NCBI GenBank assembly: GCA_910588615.1
Contig: CAJUOI010000001.1
Span: 28,318-92,317, forward strand
Length of the DNA: 64,000 bases
Direction: 5' to 3'
Source of the DNA: an uncultured Christensenellaceae bacterium
Lineage (GTDB): Bacteria; Bacillota; Clostridia; Christensenellales; Borkfalkiaceae
The notes below the pieces were generated by a model. That model saw only the letters and a list, made by a program, of their open reading frames with translations. It searched no databases and had not been told where the DNA came from. Of the stretch, positions 61,070 through 64,000 are shown piece by piece. The position numbers and the translations under genes are program-made. Within the stretch, counting starts at the first letter, position 1. Every line of letters begins with the position of its first letter.

Positions 61070-61510
61070 ATGAAATTCGTCGTTCAAAGAGTGAAAAGCG
61101 CGTCGCTTCGCGTCAACGGGGAGCTCGTGTCCGAAATCGGGCGCGGGTTGGTCGTTTATATCGGCGTAAAGCAGGGCGATACCCTCGATGCGGCGGAAAA
61201 GTGCGCGGAAAAGATTGCGAATCTGCGCGTGTTCTCCGATGGGAACGGCAAGCTGAATTTGTCTGTAAAGGACGTCGGCGGGGAAGTTTTGGTCGTTTCC
61301 AACTTTACGCTGTACGGCGACATCAGCCGTGGCAACCGTCCCTCGTTTACCGAAGCGGAGAGCGCGCGTTCGGCGCGTTTTACGCTCTTGCAGTTCAACT
61401 CGAAGCTTACGGGTTTGGGCGTGTCCTACAAGTGCGGCGTGTTCGGGGAGGATATGCAGATCTTGCAGGAAAACGACGGACCCGTTACGATCGTTCACGA
61501 GGTGTCGTAA
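61070..61510 (+). CDS. dtd: D-aminoacyl-tRNA deacylase
   Basis: A 146-residue enzyme that removes D-amino acids (and glycine from tRNA-Ala) from tRNA. MKFVVQRVKSASLRVNGE starts the protein, SNFTLYGD is the SQFTLYGD motif with Asn for Gln, and DGPVTI is the family GPVT motif. A GAGGGGG site precedes ATG 61070. A small hairpin (GCGCCCT/AGGGCGC, 61024-61043) separates it from efp. It overlaps the next gene by one base (TAATG). Confidence 0.93.
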   Translation: MKFVVQRVKSASLRVNGELVSEIGRGLVVYIGVKQGDTLDAAEKCAEKIANLRVFSDGNGKLNLSVKDVGGEVLVVSNFTLYGDISRGNRPSFTEAESARSARFTLLQFNSKLTGLGVSYKCGVFGEDMQILQENDGPVTIVHEVS

Positions 61511-62334
61511 TGAAAATTGCCTATCTCGGAACGGGTGCGGCTGAGGGCATTCCCGCCATCTTCTGCTCCTGTCCCTATTGCAGCGGCGTGCGGCTCCGCG
61601 GGGGGAAGGAGATCCGTTCGCGCTCGCAAATTCTCATCGACGGAGAGCTGTCCGTGGAATTTCCGCCCGACGCATTTTACCATGCGGCTGCGGGGGCGAG
61701 GCTGAACGAAATCAAATACGTGCTCGTAACCCACTCGCATATGGACCATTTCTACGCGCACGATTTCATTTTGCACGGCTACAAATACGCGTACGGCGCG
61801 GGGCGGCTGGATATTTACGGGAATGCGGAAGTGTTAAAGGTGTTCGAAGAATGCACGCGGCGCGAGCTGCGCGCGGACGTTGGGCAGACGGTTGCCCTGC
61901 ACGAGGTGAAAGCGTTCGAGCCCGTGTTCTTCGGGAAGTGGCGCGTTACGCCGTTGCCCGCCCGCCACTCGTCCGAAAGCCCGCTGACGTACTGCCTCGA
62001 AAAGGACGGAAAGCGTATTCTGCACCTCACCGACACGGGCTATCCGCCCGAAGAGAACTTTGAATTTTTGCAAAAGGCGGGCGGCAAGCCGTTCGATTTG
62101 ATAACGTTTGACTGTACGTTTTTATTCGGAACGGGCTCCGACCGCCATATGACCATAGAAGAAAACGAGAAAATAAGAACGCGGCTTACTCGGCTCGGGC
62201 TGGCGGACGGGAATACGAGGTGCGTGATCACGCACTTTTCGCACAACGCGGAGCCGACGGCAGAAAAGCTTCGCCGCGCGGAACGGGAGTACGGCGTGAT
62301 TGCCGCTTACGACGGCATGACGCTGGAACTATAG
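61510..62334 (+). CDS. metallo-beta-lactamase-fold hydrolase (PhnP-like)
   Basis: A 274-residue enzyme. The metal site motif is THSHMDHF, and a later LTDTGYP provides the bridging Asp. CSCPYCSGVR near residue 20 is the N-terminal cysteine motif of the PhnP phosphodiesterase group. A cyclic phosphodiester or nucleotide substrate is likely but not shown. The ATG overlaps the dtd stop by one base. Confidence 0.85.
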   Translation: MKIAYLGTGAAEGIPAIFCSCPYCSGVRLRGGKEIRSRSQILIDGELSVEFPPDAFYHAAAGARLNEIKYVLVTHSHMDHFYAHDFILHGYKYAYGAGRLDIYGNAEVLKVFEECTRRELRADVGQTVALHEVKAFEPVFFGKWRVTPLPARHSSESPLTYCLEKDGKRILHLTDTGYPPEENFEFLQKAGGKPFDLITFDCTFLFGTGSDRHMTIEENEKIRTRLTRLGLADGNTRCVITHFSHNAEPTAEKLRRAEREYGVIAAYDGMTLEL

Positions 62335-62367
62335 AGCATTCAACAGGGGAAAGAGGCGGGACGGGGC

Positions 62368-62761
62368 ATGTCGTTTGCGGTCGAGCTGTTCGATTTTTTG
62401 ATGACGGCGGACTTTACAGACGCCGTAACGTACGAAAGGCTGACGGAAACGGTGGACGTAACCTCCCTATCGGATATGGTGCTCACGCACCTGTACGCGG
62501 GCAATTGGGATTTTGCGTACAATAATATTAAAATGTGGCGAACGGGCACGGTGGACGAAAGCAATCCGTATGTTGGCGCAGAAACGATTATACTTATGCG
62601 AAGTGGCGGACGAATACGGCGGGCATGGACGAGTGCTTACCGTGCGTCCGTACATGAAGGACTATTTGGATTATTACGAACAGGGTCGCCTGATGTACGC
62701 GAACGGCGATTATTTCGAGCGGCAGATAGAAGCCGCGTTGTGGCGGTTTGACCGCAGATAA
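62368..62761 (+). pseudogene. frameshifted hypothetical gene
   Basis: The frame from ATG 62368 reads sensibly to about 62530 (MSFAVELFDFLMTADFTD...GNWDFAYNNIK). It then turns to a Gly/Arg-rich chance tail ending at 62751. The +1 frame from about 62535 reads sensibly (WTKAIRMLAQKRLYLCEV, VRPYMKDYLDYYEQGRLM) to a stop at 62761. Together they make one protein of about 130 residues broken by a single-base change near an A-rich stretch (62525-62540). It could be a recent mutation, a sequencing error or a programmed shift. I recognise no family. It lies between the PhnP-like and patatin genes. Confidence 0.6.
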
Positions 62762-62770
62762 GGAGATTCA

Positions 62771-63616
62771 ATGGGATTTCTTTCCTTTATGAAGGAAAAA
62801 TTTTCACGAAAGAAGCAGCCGGTACTGGGACTTGCCCTCGGCAGCGGCGGGGCGAAGGGATTGGCTCACCTCGGCGTATTAAAGGCGTTCGAAGAGGAGA
62901 ATATTCGCTTTTCCTTCGTTACGGGCACGTCCATCGGCTCCATCGTCGGCGCGTTGTACGCCAAGGGTTATACGGCGCGGGACATGATAGAAATTATCGA
63001 AAACCTCAACCGCAAGGAATTTGCAAAAAATTTGCGTCCGTTCGCGGATATGGGATTTGCAGAAGAGTTCGTGGGACAGTACGTAGAGGAGAACATCGAA
63101 GAGCTGCCCGTACCGTACGCGTGCTGGGCGACGGATGCTGAAACCAACGGAGGCGTGTTGCTAAACAGCGGCAAGGCGGCGCGGGCGTGCTGCGCGTCGT
63201 CCGCTATTCCGCCCTTTTTCCGCGGCGTGGAAATCGACGGAAAAAAGCTGTACGATGGGGCGTTTACGAATGCGATTCCCGCAGACGTGTGCAAGGACTT
63301 GGGCGCGAAGTTCGTCGTCGCAGTGGACTTGTCGGCATTCACCAAACCCGACGAGGAGAAGAGCCGCGTTGCCCGCCTGTTGGGCTCGGCAATCAATGCG
63401 TTCGTTTCGGTCAAGTATCTCGACGACAGCAAGACGCGCGGCTACGAGGCGGCGGATTTTATGTTGCGTCCCAACCTGTACGACTTCCGCGCGACGGACG
63501 TGTCGCTCGAAAACATGAATAAAATGTTCGAAATCGGATATAACGAGGCAAAGGCGCAGATGGGTGCGCTGAAAGAAAAGATGAAGGCGGCGGGCGTTCT
63601 GCCCAAGAGGAGTTGA
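62771..63616 (+). CDS. patatin-like phospholipase (RssA type)
   Basis: A 281-residue serine acyl hydrolase. The oxyanion motif is GSGGAKGLAHLG, the nucleophile motif GTSIGS, and the catalytic Asp lies in YDGAFTNAIP. No signal peptide or membrane helix is present, so it acts inside the cell on membrane lipids or acyl compounds. An AAGGAG site precedes the ATG, and the stop lies just before aroC. Confidence 0.92.
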   Translation: MGFLSFMKEKFSRKKQPVLGLALGSGGAKGLAHLGVLKAFEEENIRFSFVTGTSIGSIVGALYAKGYTARDMIEIIENLNRKEFAKNLRPFADMGFAEEFVGQYVEENIEELPVPYACWATDAETNGGVLLNSGKAARACCASSAIPPFFRGVEIDGKKLYDGAFTNAIPADVCKDLGAKFVVAVDLSAFTKPDEEKSRVARLLGSAINAFVSVKYLDDSKTRGYEAADFMLRPNLYDFRATDVSLENMNKMFEIGYNEAKAQMGALKEKMKAAGVLPKRS

Positions 63617-63618
63617 CG

Positions 63619-64000
63619 GTGAAAATTACGACGGCGGGCGAATCGCACGGGAAGGGGCTTTTCGCCGTGATCGAGGGGTTGCCCGCAGGTTTAAAACTTG
63701 ATATTGAGGAAATCAACGCCATGCTGTCGCTCCGCCAAAGTGGCTACGGACGGGGTGCGCGGCAGAAAATCGAGGCGGACACGGCGGAGATTTTTTCGGG
63801 CGCGCGCAACTGCATTACGCTTGCAAGTCCGTTGACGATCGCCGTCTATAACCGCGATCACGAAAATTGGAAGGAGTGTTTTTCTCCCGAAGCGTGCGAC
63901 GCCTCAATGCGTACGCTGAGCGACGTGCGTCCGGGGCACGCCGATTTGACAGGCTTGAAAAAGTTCGGCGGGAGCGACGCACGCAACGTTCTGGAACGTG
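63619..64000 (+). CDS. aroC: chorismate synthase, N-terminal part (runs off window)
   Basis: The first 127 codons of the last enzyme of the shikimate pathway, which makes chorismate from EPSP with reduced FMN. TAGESHGKGLFAVIEGLPAG near the start is the family signature, and QSGYGRGARQKIE and VRPGHADLTG follow as expected. GTG 63619 is preceded by AGGAG. The gene is open at the window end. Confidence 0.95.
   Translation, partial: MKITTAGESHGKGLFAVIEGLPAGLKLDIEEINAMLSLRQSGYGRGARQKIEADTAEIFSGARNCITLASPLTIAVYNRDHENWKECFSPEACDASMRTLSDVRPGHADLTGLKKFGGSDARNVLER

Noticed and set aside
1..64000. CRISPR array or rRNA genes
   Set aside because: No array of short repeats with unique spacers and no conserved rRNA stretches were seen. 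The 69-bp repeats are coding LRR units and the 11-bp repeats have no spacers.

Overview
The window looks like a spore-forming, anaerobic, Gram-positive Clostridia chromosome. The evidence is SpoIIID, YunB, a two-subunit [4Fe-4S] fumarate hydratase, GTG/TTG starts behind AGGAGG-type ribosome sites, and many lipoproteins with C-x-x-C repeats beside glycoside hydrolases. The overall style resembles gut Christensenellales-type Firmicutes; this placement is an inference from gene content, not from a marker gene.

Left part (1-17.6 kb) is accessory DNA. It starts inside a BspA-like leucine-rich-repeat surface protein gene. A gene-poor stretch follows (1.1-1.97 kb) with GC-rich hairpins, an 11-bp tandem repeat and a long inverted-repeat element. 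Next come a large serine recombinase and an IS200/IS605 transposase remnant. A two-gene exported block follows: a GH43-like/LamG protein and a BspA/Ig lipoprotein (4.4-9.8 kb). From 10.2 to 17.5 kb lies the AT-rich wreck of an integrative element at the 3' end of tRNA-Arg(CCU). It keeps a truncated sigma-like gene, a BceRS-BceAB-type peptide-antibiotic resistance module on the minus strand, an excisionase, and an integrase inactivated by an internal deletion.

Middle part (17.6-40 kb): an amidase-like gene, yunB, a MurG homologue and an AraC regulator. The AraC gene is divergent from a large C-x-x-C/lectin-like lipoprotein and a domain-permuted GH3 enzyme. Then tyrS follows, preceded by a tyrosine-containing leader peptide and an intrinsic terminator. 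A housekeeping run (YigZ, DUF1292) leads into an unusual module: a degenerate AAA+-like protein, a soluble VirD4/TraG-like coupling ATPase and a winged-helix/coiled-coil protein. After it come a membrane protein with a Nudix-like segment, a PfkB sugar kinase, a 2-hydroxyacid dehydrogenase, a PrpE-like phosphatase and spoIIID behind a sigma-E-type promoter.

Right part (40-64 kb): a glycan-use locus. An AraC regulator faces an ABC sugar importer (SBP plus two permeases, no ATPase here), two GH43 enzymes, a 1669-residue modular lipoprotein, a GH4 glycosidase and an SGNH esterase. Together they suit extracellular binding, debranching and deacetylation of a plant-type glycan and import of the released oligosaccharides. 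Housekeeping genes follow: fumarate hydratase, CPBP protease, rlmH, an M14 peptidase, tadA, an M24 peptidase with efp, dtd, a metallo-beta-lactamase-fold hydrolase, a frameshifted gene, a patatin and the start of aroC.

The observations I find most worth checking are: (i) several genes whose start codon sits 6-7 nt after a -10 box, suggesting leaderless mRNAs; (ii) the Tyr leader peptide before tyrS; (iii) G9 tracts inside an AraC promoter and inside a lipoprotein gene, suggesting phase variation; (iv) the VirD4-like/AAA-like module; (v) the two related inverted-repeat elements and the helically phased 11-bp repeats near the recombinases.
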